DNA of 18,451 bases from Spirochaetota bacterium (GTDB lineage: Bacteria > Spirochaetota > Leptospiria > Turneriellales > Turneriellaceae). Every line of letters begins with the position of its first letter. Within the stretch, counting starts at the first letter, position 1. A program made the position numbers and the translations under genes. The stretch lies in contig CAUJII010000128.1 of NCBI GenBank assembly GCA_963205035.1, positions 1-18,451 on the forward strand. Direction: 5' to 3'. The notes beneath the pieces are model-generated. The model saw only the letters and a list, made by a program, of their open reading frames with translations, made no database searches and had not been told where the DNA came from. Positions 7,398 through 15,616 of the stretch are shown one piece after another.

Positions 7398-8397
7398 ATG
7401 CCCCAACCATCGCGGCTAAATCGATAATGCGTGTGGAATATCCCCACTCGTTATCGTACCATGTGAGAACGCGCACCATGTTACCTTCGAGAGACGTTGT
7501 CATCTGACCGTCGACGATCGAAGAATGCGGGTCGCCTTTGAAGTCGTTCGAGACCAACGGCAAATCGGTGAACCCAAGAATGCCCTTGAGCGGGCCATCG
7601 GCTGCTTTTTTCAACGCCGCATTGACTTCTTCTTTTGTTGCGGGTTTTGCCGTCTCGACAGTCAAATCGACGACCGACACGTCGGGCGTCGGTACGCGAA
7701 TGGAAATCCCATCGAGCTTGCCCTTGAGCTCTGGCATCACGAGGCCAATCGCTTTTGCGGCGCCTGTCGATGTGGGAATCATAGAAACCGCCGCCGCACG
7801 CGCGCGGCGCAAGTCCTTGTGAGGAAGGTCTAAAATCTGCTGATCGTTGGTATAGCTATGGATTGTCGTCATAAGTCCCTTCTTGATGCCAAAAGTCTCG
7901 TGGAGTACTTTCGCAACCGGAGCCAAGCAGTTTGTCGTGCACGAAGCGTTCGAGATGACCTGGTGCTTTGATTTGTCGTAGAGTTTTTCGTTCACGCCAA
8001 TCACGAGTGTGATGTCTTCGTTTGATGCCGGAGCTGAAATGATAACCTTCTTTGCACCGCCTTTGTCGATGTGCGTGCGTGCCACTGTCGCGTCGGTAAA
8101 GCGGCCGGTCGATTCTATAACGATGTCGCAACCGAAAGAGCCCCATTTTTGCTCTTCGAGTTTCGCAATAGCCGTAGCGTGGATTTTCTTACCATCGACG
8201 ATGATGTGCTCTTTATCGTGCGTCACTTCTTTATCCCAGACGCCAAAAACACTGTCGTATTTCAAAAGGTGCGCGAGTGTCGCGGTGTCGGTGAGGTCGT
8301 TGATTGCAACGACCTCGACATCTTTGCGACCCCACGCCGCACGGAACGCGTTGCGGCCAATGCGGCCAAAACCATTGATACCAATTTTTACTGCCAT
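7396..8397 (-). CDS. gap: glyceraldehyde-3-phosphate dehydrogenase, type I
   Basis: A glycolytic enzyme that oxidises glyceraldehyde-3-phosphate to 1,3-bisphosphoglycerate with NAD+ and phosphate, in the cytoplasm as a tetramer. At 333 residues it is full length. The Rossmann motif INGFGRIGRNAFRA (7-20) opens the protein; D34 in AINDLTD favours NAD+ over NADP+. The active-site SNASCTTNCLAP places the nucleophile at C153, with H180 in TTIHSYTNDQ. The NRVPTP-type stretch reads IRVPTPDVSVVDL, and the C-terminus has WYDNEWGYSTRI. The ATG at 8397 gives the canonical MAVKIGINGFG start, though no SD is seen upstream. It stands alone: pgk and tpi, frequent partners, are not adjacent, and a terminator follows the stop. 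Confidence 0.97.
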   Translation of the reverse strand: MAVKIGINGFGRIGRNAFRAAWGRKDVEVVAINDLTDTATLAHLLKYDSVFGVWDKEVTHDKEHIIVDGKKIHATAIAKLEEQKWGSFGCDIVIESTGRFTDATVARTHIDKGGAKKVIISAPASNEDITLVIGVNEKLYDKSKHQVISNASCTTNCLAPVAKVLHETFGIKKGLMTTIHSYTNDQQILDLPHKDLRRARAAAVSMIPTSTGAAKAIGLVMPELKGKLDGISIRVPTPDVSVVDLTVETAKPATKEEVNAALKKAADGPLKGILGFTDLPLVSNDFKGDPHSSIVDGQMTTSLEGNMVRVLTWYDNEWGYSTRIIDLAAMVGA

Positions 8398-8454
8398 GGG
8401 CTTGAGTAAAAAAGGAAAACGCGGCGTCGAGGGAAATACTACACGGGCAGCGCA

Positions 8455-8489
8455 GAAAAAATCGTACCCGCGAGTTCCCGCCTACACTC
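8455..8489 (+). repeat. dispersed 35-bp repeat, copy 1
   Basis: This stretch starts gaaaaaatcgtacccgcgag and ends ccgcctacactc. It matches 15671-15705 in 30 of 35 positions, four of the five differences being C/T or G/A transitions. It lies 149 bp before the ATG of the plus-strand lipoprotein gene and 57 bp upstream of the divergent gap start. Confidence 0.7.
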
Positions 8490-8563
8490 AGCAAAATACC
8501 GCCTAAACTTGCCTGTCTTTGAAAATCTGCTTTACGGTAATAGTTTATCTATAAAATGACGCT

Positions 8564-8578
8564 CTTGGTATTACCAAG
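8564..8578. promoter_or_regulatory. small palindrome in the lipoprotein leader
   Basis: CTTGGTA-T-TACCAAG is a perfect 7-bp-arm palindrome 60 bp before the ATG at 8639. A -10-like TATAAA (8550-8555) lies just upstream without a convincing -35. It could be an operator near the start of transcription, but no known regulator site was recognised. Confidence 0.3.
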
Positions 8579-8638
8579 AAATAAGAATTTTAGCTGGCAA
8601 AACGGCTTACCGCCGCGCCCAGTAAACGAGGAGAAAAA

Positions 8639-9103
8639 ATGAGAAAATTAGTTGTTTCCAGTTTAACAGCCTTGGTCGCTGTTTTGATGATTGCGTGCAG
8701 CAAATCGCCGGGCAAAACGATTGTTCAAAAAGCGGCCGATGCGATGAACAAGAAAGATTACGCGGCTTTCGTAGCGTTACTTTCAAAAGGAACAGTAGCG
8801 CAGCTAAACAAAGGGTGCGATCAAATGAAACGAATTCCTAAGTCGATGGTCGCCTCGGCTGCAAAAGCCGCCAAAATGCCTGAAGATTTGATCACGCATT
8901 GCACTCCCGCGAAAATTATGGAACACGGCATGAAACAAGCAGGACCCGAAAAAGAGAAGGAATTTGACGCAGAAAAAATCAAGTCGGAAACGGTTGACGG
9001 CAATACAATCCATCTGGTGCTCGACGATGCGACGCAGACAAAATTGACGCTTGTTAAAGAAGACGGGGACTGGAAAATTGATCTCAGTAAAGAGATGAAA
9101 TAA
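8639..9103 (+). CDS. small lipoprotein, DUF4878-like (NTF2-like fold)
   Basis: A 154-residue product with a clear lipoprotein signal: MRKLVVSSLTALVAVLMIAC, with the lipobox LMIA|C placing the modified cysteine at residue 20. After it comes a pattern seen in DUF4878/NTF2-like envelope proteins: a first helix region VQKAADAMNKKDYAAFVALL, a lysine-rich middle, and a final strand pair ending LTLVKEDGDWKIDLSKE, like the family's 'v.v..edGeWKid' close. Two further cysteines (in NKGCDQM and THCTPAK) could form a disulfide after export. The SD AGGAGA stands properly before the ATG. It appears to be a single-gene unit, preceded by a dispersed 35-bp repeat and a small palindrome. No partner or substrate can be inferred; the DUF4878 link is by pattern only. 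Confidence 0.8.
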   Translation: MRKLVVSSLTALVAVLMIACSKSPGKTIVQKAADAMNKKDYAAFVALLSKGTVAQLNKGCDQMKRIPKSMVASAAKAAKMPEDLITHCTPAKIMEHGMKQAGPEKEKEFDAEKIKSETVDGNTIHLVLDDATQTKLTLVKEDGDWKIDLSKEMK

Positions 9104-9138
9104 ATATCTTTGTCCTTTAGACAATAGTGTTAAGATAG

Positions 9139-9199
9139 TTCTGTGGGGCGAGCAAGAAAACGACTTTAATTCAATTTTTTCTGTGTATGCCCCACAGAA
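9139..9199. repeat. 11-bp inverted repeat spanning the end of the ABC1 kinase gene
   Basis: TTCTGTGGGGC (9139-9149) and GCCCCACAGAA (9189-9199) are exact reverse complements, 39 bp apart. One arm lies inside the kinase gene and its stop codon is in the loop. It lies between two convergent genes, so it may form a 3'-end hairpin on either mRNA. No T-run follows. Confidence 0.45.
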
Positions 9200-10485
9200 T
9201 AGACGGATAGTCCCGGAGCCAAAATCTGTGCGTACCGGTCGAAATACAAAAATTGCTTGATAAGCAATGCAAACTCGCGGGGTATCTTAAGCCCATTATT
9301 GCGCGCAATCGAGATGATTTGTAAGACCATGTCGTTCATCGCCTTCTCGTCGAACTGGAGCGCATCGCCTGTCTCGAGCGCACTTTCAATACCTTCTGAA
9401 AACGCGCCGACTTTCTCAATGACAACTTGAAGTTCTTTCGCAAAACTCGCTTCATCAACTTTCTCTCCGCCGCCGCCCGTCGCGTCGAGACCGATAAGCG
9501 CTTTCGCAATCGTACGATAATCCTTCTCGCCCATGCCTTCGATGAGGAGCCAAATCGAATCAAAAACTGTGGGACTAAACCTGCCTACGATTCCGAAATC
9601 GAGAAACGCAATTCGACCGTCTTCTAAAATCATGAGGTTCCCCGCGTGAACATCCGCGTGAAAAAATCCAGCACCACTCAGGGACGCAAACCATGTCGAA
9701 AGCGCCTTCTCAAAAACAGCCCGAGGATTTTTTGTATACCGCTTAACCGTGGCAAAGTCTGTCATCGCGACTCCGTAAAGACGCGACATGGTGAGAACAC
9801 GCCGCGTTGAAAGTCTGTCGATGACACGCGGCACGACAACCTCGTCTTCGCCCGTCTGGTCGAGGAAAGAGGCGAACTCCTTGATGTTACGCGCTTCTTT
9901 GAGAAAGTCGGTTTCTTCCGCCATCGAACGCCCGAGCTCATAGATCACGTCTGTTACTCCCACGCGCTTCGATTCAGGCAAGAGAATTTCTAAGAGCTTT
10001 GCGGCAAAGGACATGAGCCCCAAATCGGCATCCATCTTCGTTTCAATTCCAGGACGCTGGATTTTCAAGACGACGCTTTCTCCGTCGATTAAGGTTGCAG
10101 CGTGTACCTGCGCAATCGACGCCGAAGCAAGTGGTATCTCTTCAATCGCGCGGAAGTGTTTGCGATAATCGCGGCCCAATTCTTTGGCAAGAATCTTCTC
10201 CATTACGCTGAATTCCAAGGGTGTCGTTTTGTCGAGAAGAGCTTGCATTTCTGTCACATACACATCGGGGAAAATTCCAGGCGCAGAGGCGATGAACTGA
10301 CCGAGCTTGATATACGTCGCACCCAAAGTTTCAAAAATTTTCCTGAGCTCTTTCGCGTTTTTTTGTGCAAAGGGATCGACGAGCAAGCGTGTGAAGAACG
10401 AGGCGTGGCTCGCTAAAACATAAGACGTCTGGGCCAAGCGCGTAGCCGCCGCTGCCGAAACCTTGAGTGTGTCGAAAATTCCCAT
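9166..10485 (-). CDS. ABC1/UbiB-family protein kinase-like (AarF)
   Basis: A 439-residue member of the ABC1 atypical kinase-like family, whose bacterial members support ubiquinone synthesis or other lipid handling at the membrane. The family marks are all present: K60-x-G-Q (YIKLGQFIASAPGIFP), the alanine-rich loop replacing the P-loop (LASASIAQVHAA, 119-130), the ATP-site lysine K141 (VVLKIQRPG), ExD (E191-T-D193), catalytic HADVHAGN (276-283) and metal-binding D296-F-G. It is shorter than E. coli UbiB (546) and lacks the pair of C-terminal membrane helices. No other ubi or men genes are nearby, so the quinone link is only a family default. It lies about 40 bp downstream of the SNF2 helicase gene on the same strand and is probably co-transcribed. 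No SD precedes the ATG. Confidence 0.88.
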   Translation of the reverse strand: MGIFDTLKVSAAAATRLAQTSYVLASHASFFTRLLVDPFAQKNAKELRKIFETLGATYIKLGQFIASAPGIFPDVYVTEMQALLDKTTPLEFSVMEKILAKELGRDYRKHFRAIEEIPLASASIAQVHAATLIDGESVVLKIQRPGIETKMDADLGLMSFAAKLLEILLPESKRVGVTDVIYELGRSMAEETDFLKEARNIKEFASFLDQTGEDEVVVPRVIDRLSTRRVLTMSRLYGVAMTDFATVKRYTKNPRAVFEKALSTWFASLSGAGFFHADVHAGNLMILEDGRIAFLDFGIVGRFSPTVFDSIWLLIEGMGEKDYRTIAKALIGLDATGGGGEKVDEASFAKELQVVIEKVGAFSEGIESALETGDALQFDEKAMNDMVLQIISIARNNGLKIPREFALLIKQFLYFDRYAQILAPGLSVYSVGHTQKKLN

Positions 10486-10526
10486 AGAACCGAAAGGGTG
10501 TCTTCGAGTGCGCTGAAAAGCAGCTT

Positions 10527-13331
10527 TTAGTTATTAAAGAGACACACTTTGCGCACGTCGATTGTAATCTTCGGCGAAAGGCGCGACTGGCTTTTTTGAA
10601 GTCTCTCGTACGTACTCACTTCGCTACGCCGCTTCTCGCCTGCGAGCTTTGTCACACTGCCTGCGTATTTCTCACCATACCAATGCACCTTGCTGCGTTG
10701 GATTTCTAATTTTTCCTCGATATGCGCCTTCCGCTCTGCGGCGGAGTCGACAATCCGGTGGTGCCAGAAGTTTTCAGACGGGCGCACCTTGGCCAAGATC
10801 GCGCGGATGTCTTGCACAATCTCTGCCTCGAGCGACGTTACGGCATGCTTTGCTAATACTTCAAGAGACACTTTATCGAGAGTCGATTCAGAAAAGTTGC
10901 AAGCCGCCAATTCGTCTAAAGAGAAGCTCTTGCTTTCCATTACTCCCTCGCCGCTGCGCTCTAAAAAAATATGATACAGTCTGCGATAACTTTTATCGAG
11001 CTCTACCGTCACAGCGAGAAAGAGGAGCGCTCCTTCAAAAGCGGCGTGCGTACTCACAATGGGATTTTTTTCCGCTTCGGCTATGATCTGTTTCGCGCAG
11101 TCGTCGATGAAATCATGTCCCAACGCAAAAAATTCTAAATCGACGCGCTTCGTTGCTGAGTCTTGATCGAAAGTCCCCTTACGGTGGCGGGGTGCCTCAC
11201 CTTCCTTCGGGCAAGAAATAATTTCAACCGCTCCCGCTGTGTCTTTGAGAGTGTACCCTCCCCACGGCGCGAAGTCGGCAACCAGATTCTTGAGCTCTTC
11301 GCCGCCTTTTTTTTGCGTGTCGTAGCTATGCGCAAAACGGAACGCTGCCAGGTTGAAATTCATGTGCTCTGTCGAAATGAGACGATCGATGTTACGCAAA
11401 TTTTCTTTCGCAAGGAAAAGACTGCGTTCAAGCTCTTCGTTGTGTTCGCGTTTCGATTTTTTCGCGCCCAGGAACGCCATGAGGTTGCGCGCGAATTTAT
11501 ACTCGCTTTCAAAAACTCCCAAGAGAGTATCCGAGGGCCCCAGCGCATTTTCAAACAACCGGATTTTTTCTTCGAGAACCTCTAGGACTCTCTCGGCGAC
11601 CGTGTCTCGGCACGCAAAGTTGACAATGTGCACGTCTTTCGTTTGCCCAAACCGATGGATGCGGCCGATGCGCTGCTCCAATTTCAAAGGACTCCAAGGC
11701 AAGTCATAGTTAATGAGACACGCCGCGATTTGCAAATTACGCCCCTCGCCACCCGCCTCTGTGCAAATCAAGATATCTTTGTCTGCAAAGAACGCTTGAA
11801 TCGCCTCTTCTTTCTGCTGAAAGTTTAACCCGCCGTGAAAACCGATGGCGTTGTAGTGAGTCAAGTGAGACAAGAGATATTCGAGCGTCGACTTAAATTG
11901 CGTGAAGATGACAAACTTTGTGTGCCCCATGCCGCGCATCGATTTGAGAGTCTTTTGCAAATGCTTGAGCTTGCTATCGGTCTGGATTTTCTTACCCATC
12001 TGGATTAAGTGCGTCAGATGCTGAATCTCATCGCGCAGCTCTTGCGGGTTAATCATTCCGCTTTCTTCAAAGCCCTCTTCTTCTTGATATTCTCGAACCG
12101 CATCGCGCACGTCTTCGCTCTCGTGGATTTCGTGCATCACGCGAAAGTACATCCCTTCGAGACGAGAACGGCGCCCCTCAAGCGCACGCAGAAGCGCGAA
12201 AGTCGATGAATCGAGAAGTTTCTGAAAAACAATCATAATGAACGATTGCAAATTCTCGCCGCGCGAGAGAGCTTTGTTGAACTCGTTCTTCACATACTCT
12301 GTCATCTTGTCGTAAAAAATACGTTCATCGCGCTCTAAATCAATTTTGACGGTTTTTGCGAACCGCTTGGTAAATCCTCCGACGTCGACTTTGCGCCGCC
12401 TAATGACGACCGGCGAAAGCCTATCGCGAAGAAGGCTTGCGTCTTCTGCAAACTGTGTTTGGAAGGTGGCGAGTGGGCCCAAAATATCGGCGTCTAAAAG
12501 ATGGATGAGATAGTAAATTTCTTCGAGCTTGCCGCGAAAAGGCGTCGCCGACAAGAGCAACAAACCTTCGACGCTGCGGCACAGAGCGTGTGCAAACTGC
12601 CACGCCTGAGTCACCGTGTTGGCGTCGCGGCGTAACCGATGCGCTTCGTCAAAAACTACAAGATCAAATTTTTGCTCTAAGAACATCTCGAGATAACGTT
12701 CGTCTTTGGCGAGGTCGACCGAGACCAAGAACTGACTCTGTGTTTCAAAGAGTGAATCCCATTTCTTATGCCGCGCATTTTTCTCGACCGACGGAGTATG
12801 CCGCGACAGTTCCCGGCGCATCACGTCGCCCGTCAAAAGTACAAAATCTTCGGCGAATTTCGTTTTGAGCTCTTGTTGCCATTGCGCCATCAGAGGCGAC
12901 GGAACGACGATCAGTATTTTTTTATACGCGTGCTTGAGCTTGAGCTCTTTTAATATAAGCCCTGCCTCGATCGTCTTGCCGAGACCTACTTCATCCGCGA
13001 TGAGAAAGCGAGGCCGCGACGCCGACACAACTCGCAGCGCCGCCTCGACCTGGTGTGGCAAAAGCATCGTGCGCGACGAAGAAAAAACCGCAAGCGGGTC
13101 GCGGTAATAACTCTCCATGAGATTCCAAAGCCTTATATAAAGAAGAGACAGGGTCGAAAGCGGTGCGTGGCCCCCATGCACCAATGTAGGATCGCTGTCT
13201 GAGGGCGTTTTTTCTTCGGGTAGGCGTATTTCTCCCGAATACGTCAGCGCATCGTCTTGGAGGGTAAACTCCACCCCCCTCATCGGCCGACTCAGTGGGA
13301 CTGTATTATCAAAATCGAGCTTGCCCTGCAT
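10527..13331 (-). CDS. SNF2/RapA-class DEAD-box-like ATPase (helicase)
   Basis: A 934-residue SWI2/SNF2 ATPase that should translocate on DNA and remodel protein-DNA complexes; RapA in E. coli recycles RNA polymerase. Motifs in order: Q94 in LPHQVEAALR, Walker A ADEVGLGKTIEAG (112-124), DEAH (228-231), SATPFRG (261-267), the second RecA lobe with VIFTQFKSTLEYL (474-486), ICTEAGGEGRNLQ (522-534), and motif VI QRIGRIHRFGQ (553-563). About 340 further residues follow, rich in charged helices, with no recognised domain. RapA's N-terminal Tudor-like part is not evident in the first 90 residues. A sigma-70 promoter ends 11 bp before the ATG and no SD is present. The downstream partner is an ABC1-family gene. 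No methylase, nuclease or other defence gene is adjacent, so a DISARM- or Zorya-type role is not supported. Confidence 0.9.
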   Translation of the reverse strand: MQGKLDFDNTVPLSRPMRGVEFTLQDDALTYSGEIRLPEEKTPSDSDPTLVHGGHAPLSTLSLLYIRLWNLMESYYRDPLAVFSSSRTMLLPHQVEAALRVVSASRPRFLIADEVGLGKTIEAGLILKELKLKHAYKKILIVVPSPLMAQWQQELKTKFAEDFVLLTGDVMRRELSRHTPSVEKNARHKKWDSLFETQSQFLVSVDLAKDERYLEMFLEQKFDLVVFDEAHRLRRDANTVTQAWQFAHALCRSVEGLLLLSATPFRGKLEEIYYLIHLLDADILGPLATFQTQFAEDASLLRDRLSPVVIRRRKVDVGGFTKRFAKTVKIDLERDERIFYDKMTEYVKNEFNKALSRGENLQSFIMIVFQKLLDSSTFALLRALEGRRSRLEGMYFRVMHEIHESEDVRDAVREYQEEEGFEESGMINPQELRDEIQHLTHLIQMGKKIQTDSKLKHLQKTLKSMRGMGHTKFVIFTQFKSTLEYLLSHLTHYNAIGFHGGLNFQQKEEAIQAFFADKDILICTEAGGEGRNLQIAACLINYDLPWSPLKLEQRIGRIHRFGQTKDVHIVNFACRDTVAERVLEVLEEKIRLFENALGPSDTLLGVFESEYKFARNLMAFLGAKKSKREHNEELERSLFLAKENLRNIDRLISTEHMNFNLAAFRFAHSYDTQKKGGEELKNLVADFAPWGGYTLKDTAGAVEIISCPKEGEAPRHRKGTFDQDSATKRVDLEFFALGHDFIDDCAKQIIAEAEKNPIVSTHAAFEGALLFLAVTVELDKSYRRLYHIFLERSGEGVMESKSFSLDELAACNFSESTLDKVSLEVLAKHAVTSLEAEIVQDIRAILAKVRPSENFWHHRIVDSAAERKAHIEEKLEIQRSKVHWYGEKYAGSVTKLAGEKRRSEVSTYERLQKSQSRLSPKITIDVRKVCLFNN

Positions 13332-13342
13332 TGTGAAGAGAC

Positions 13343-13370
13343 ATAATACAGGGTGGCATTACTGTGTAAA
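13343..13370 (-). promoter_or_regulatory. sigma-70 promoter of the SNF2 gene
   Basis: On the minus strand, -35 TTTACA (13365-13370, 5 of 6) and -10 TATTAT (13343-13348, 5 of 6) are separated by 16 bp. Only 11 bp lie between the -10 and the ATG at 13331, so transcription would start about 4-5 bases before the ATG, making a nearly leaderless mRNA. This fits the missing SD. Confidence 0.6.
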
Positions 13371-13395
13371 TCGAGTAGAGGCTGCGGGGCTCAGA

Positions 13396-13572
13396 GTGGA
13401 AAACGAAAAAATTATCAAGCAACTGCCGGAGAGCGGTTATCGTATGGTAACCACGAAGCTGCGCGAAAAAATTCAAAACAACAGCAAACATTTTTTGCGC
13501 GTGAGGCAAAAAGCCAATAAAGTGCTGTACATTTTCAGGGATGCTGTTCTATTCACTCTGCATGAAAAATAA
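13396..13572 (+). CDS. possible small hypothetical protein
   Basis: An open frame of 58 residues from a GTG, hydrophilic and rich in Lys, Arg and Gln (VENEKIIKQLPESGYRMVTT, then a basic stretch). It matches no family I know, has no SD, and its last 11 codons overlap the start of the AT-rich transferase gene in another frame. The longer frame reaching 13321 would run into the SNF2 gene. It may be spurious or the remnant of a gene broken when the AT-rich gene arrived. Apart from this frame and the SNF2 promoter, 13371-13540 shows nothing recognisable. Confidence 0.2.
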   Translation: MENEKIIKQLPESGYRMVTTKLREKIQNNSKHFLRVRQKANKVLYIFRDAVLFTLHEK

Positions 13573-15601
13573 AAAAGGCGTTACTCTAATCTTAGTCAAT
13601 ACAATTTTGTGGGTTTTAATTTCTCAAATTGTTCACTTTATTTTACTAAAGGGGAAAAACCTTGAAAATCTACTTTTGTCAATCCCCACCTCATTTTTAC
13701 TTTATTTACTTTTATCGTTTTTTTTGCTAGCAACTACTTATTATAGGCAGCGTTTACTTTCTATTAGTTTTTTTTCTTTATTCTTTATAATACCGCTAAA
13801 TCAAATACGTTATTTTGCGACTTATAATGATTTTGTAGAGCCTCAAATTATTACTTTTGTTGTTAGGGAACCTAAGTTTTTATTAACTTCAGTTATAGCA
13901 GATTTAACGATTGTTAACTGGCTCTCTTTTGTTTTTATATGGGGATTAAGTATTCTTTTACATACTTATATTTTTTCAAAAAATAATGTAAATAGTAAAT
14001 ATAAACCATTTTCACTTTTCAATAAGTGGTATTGGTATCTGCCAATATCTGTACTTGTTCTCTTGCAAATAAATTGGTGTATTCAGCGTGATATTTCTCA
14101 GATTTGGTCAAGGCCTTTTTACCCTATTATATTTTTAGCCTTTGTTTCTACTTTGTATTTTTTAATTCGTGTTTCTGCTTCTTATTATAAAAAATTTATT
14201 AGTTTTATTACACTTATTGGTTTACTTTGTTTTTATACATACATTAGTATTTTTAACCCGTCATGGAATAAAAAGCTTAGTTATGATAATCAATTTTATG
14301 CAGCACTTTATACAGCCTTTTTTCTTTCAGATAATAAGGTTTTAACTTTTGAAAAAAACTCTGATGCTATGGAAAAATATAAACTACTTTCGAGCTTAAA
14401 ACTTGATTTTAATATTTTAATCATTTTGAACGATTCTCTAAGACTTGACCATTCTTCCTATTTAGGGTATGAACGAAAAACAGATAATTTATTACATAAT
14501 TTTTATAAGAAATCGTTTTTCTTTAAATACCCTATTGCTATTGCAAATTTTACAAACTCAGCTTTACCAGCATTATTAACGGGCATGGGCACTGATAAAA
14601 ATGTACAAGACTTAAAGTCGAATCTATCAATTTGGGATTATTTTGGGAATAATCAAAATACTTTTTTAATCTCTACTCAAGAAATATCTTGGAGTAGGCT
14701 AAACAAACTTTATGAGTCAAGCCCAGGCCTGCAATACATTTGGAGTATCACAGAAAACTATGAAGGCAGTAAAAACCCAAGATATGATTCTGTTTCTGCA
14801 AATCGCCTTATTGAGCATATTAAAGGCTTAAAAGGTAATTATGTTGGTATTTGGCAAACAGAGACAAACCACCATTGGTATGAATATGAAAAAGATTTTG
14901 ACTATTATAAACCTTGCAAGAAGGACCGGGTCAGTACCCAAGAAATTATTAACTGTTATGACAACACTATTCGCTATTTAAGTTTTTTAGTAAATAAGGT
15001 ACTAAAGGCTATTGACTTAGATAATACAGTAGTTGTTTTTCTTTCTGATCATGGTGAAGCTTTTGGCGAACATGGTGTCTTTTTCCATGGAACGGATTTT
15101 CACCAAGAAGCCGTAAAGGTTCCTTTTATTTTCTATTTACCACCTAAAGTAAAAGAAAAAATACCCGCCGAGAAACTGAAAAATTTCACTAATCGATTAA
15201 ATTCTGTGGTAAGCACTGTCGATTTAGTCCCCACTCTCTTAGATTTAGCAAAATTTACTTCCAAGGTAACACCGCCATTTGAAGTGAATTTTACGGGGGA
15301 GAGTTTATTTTCCACTATAAAAAATGAAAGAGTTATTTTTTCTTCAGGGTGCTATGTTCAATATATCTGTTATAGCAGAAATATTTTATTTGCCAACAAT
15401 AATTATTCATTAATTTTTAACCCTATGAGTGACGCAAAAAATATATTGCTATATGATACTCATAATGACTTAAAACAAGTAAACCCTCTTAACTTAGCAA
15501 ATGAATTGGAAAATCAAAAGTTCATGTCGTTCTTAGAAATGGTTGAAACTGTTCATCCAACCGGTAAGCTGCTCATACAAAGCTTAAAGCTGAAAAAATA
15601 G
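13562..15601 (+). CDS. membrane phosphoethanolamine-transferase/sulfatase-type enzyme, AT-rich
   Basis: A 679-residue member of the alkaline phosphatase/sulfatase superfamily. The first 235 residues hold about six hydrophobic segments; the rest is the catalytic domain on the outer face of the inner membrane. Spacing matches EptA-type transferases: D291 (ILNDSLRLDHSSYLGY), nucleophile T331 (ANFTNSALPALLTG) 40 residues later, then D496-H497 (FLSDHGEAFGEHG) and H509. The nucleophile is Thr, as in phosphoethanolamine or phosphoglycerol transferases, not Cys/Ser as in sulfatases. A lipid A, glycan or periplasmic polysaccharide substrate is likely but unproven. Base use differs sharply from all neighbours: about 30% G+C by eye, with TTA, AAA and TTT codons dominating, which argues for recent transfer. 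ATG 13562 (MKNKKGVTLILVN) starts a good first membrane segment; ATG 13541 adds seven residues. Neither has a normal SD. Confidence 0.8.
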   Translation: MKNKKGVTLILVNTILWVLISQIVHFILLKGKNLENLLLSIPTSFLLYLLLSFFLLATTYYRQRLLSISFFSLFFIIPLNQIRYFATYNDFVEPQIITFVVREPKFLLTSVIADLTIVNWLSFVFIWGLSILLHTYIFSKNNVNSKYKPFSLFNKWYWYLPISVLVLLQINWCIQRDISQIWSRPFYPIIFLAFVSTLYFLIRVSASYYKKFISFITLIGLLCFYTYISIFNPSWNKKLSYDNQFYAALYTAFFLSDNKVLTFEKNSDAMEKYKLLSSLKLDFNILIILNDSLRLDHSSYLGYERKTDNLLHNFYKKSFFFKYPIAIANFTNSALPALLTGMGTDKNVQDLKSNLSIWDYFGNNQNTFLISTQEISWSRLNKLYESSPGLQYIWSITENYEGSKNPRYDSVSANRLIEHIKGLKGNYVGIWQTETNHHWYEYEKDFDYYKPCKKDRVSTQEIINCYDNTIRYLSFLVNKVLKAIDLDNTVVVFLSDHGEAFGEHGVFFHGTDFHQEAVKVPFIFYLPPKVKEKIPAEKLKNFTNRLNSVVSTVDLVPTLLDLAKFTSKVTPPFEVNFTGESLFSTIKNERVIFSSGCYVQYICYSRNILFANNNYSLIFNPMSDAKNILLYDTHNDLKQVNPLNLANELENQKFMSFLEMVETVHPTGKLLIQSLKLKK

Positions 15602-15616
15602 GTTTTGTATTTTTTG

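Noticed and set aside
7323..7406. Longer N-terminus for the lipoprotein
   Set aside because: It would overlap the gap stop and terminator and bury the clear lipoprotein signal in the middle of the protein.
8490..8515. Integron attC-like motif (gcctaaac) after the repeat
   Set aside because: The core has an extra base and there is no inverse core or stem as in attC sites.
9166..13331. Phage defence island around the SNF2 helicase (DISARM, Zorya)
   Set aside because: No methyltransferase, PLD nuclease, MotAB-like pair or other defence partner is adjacent; the neighbour is an ABC1-family gene.
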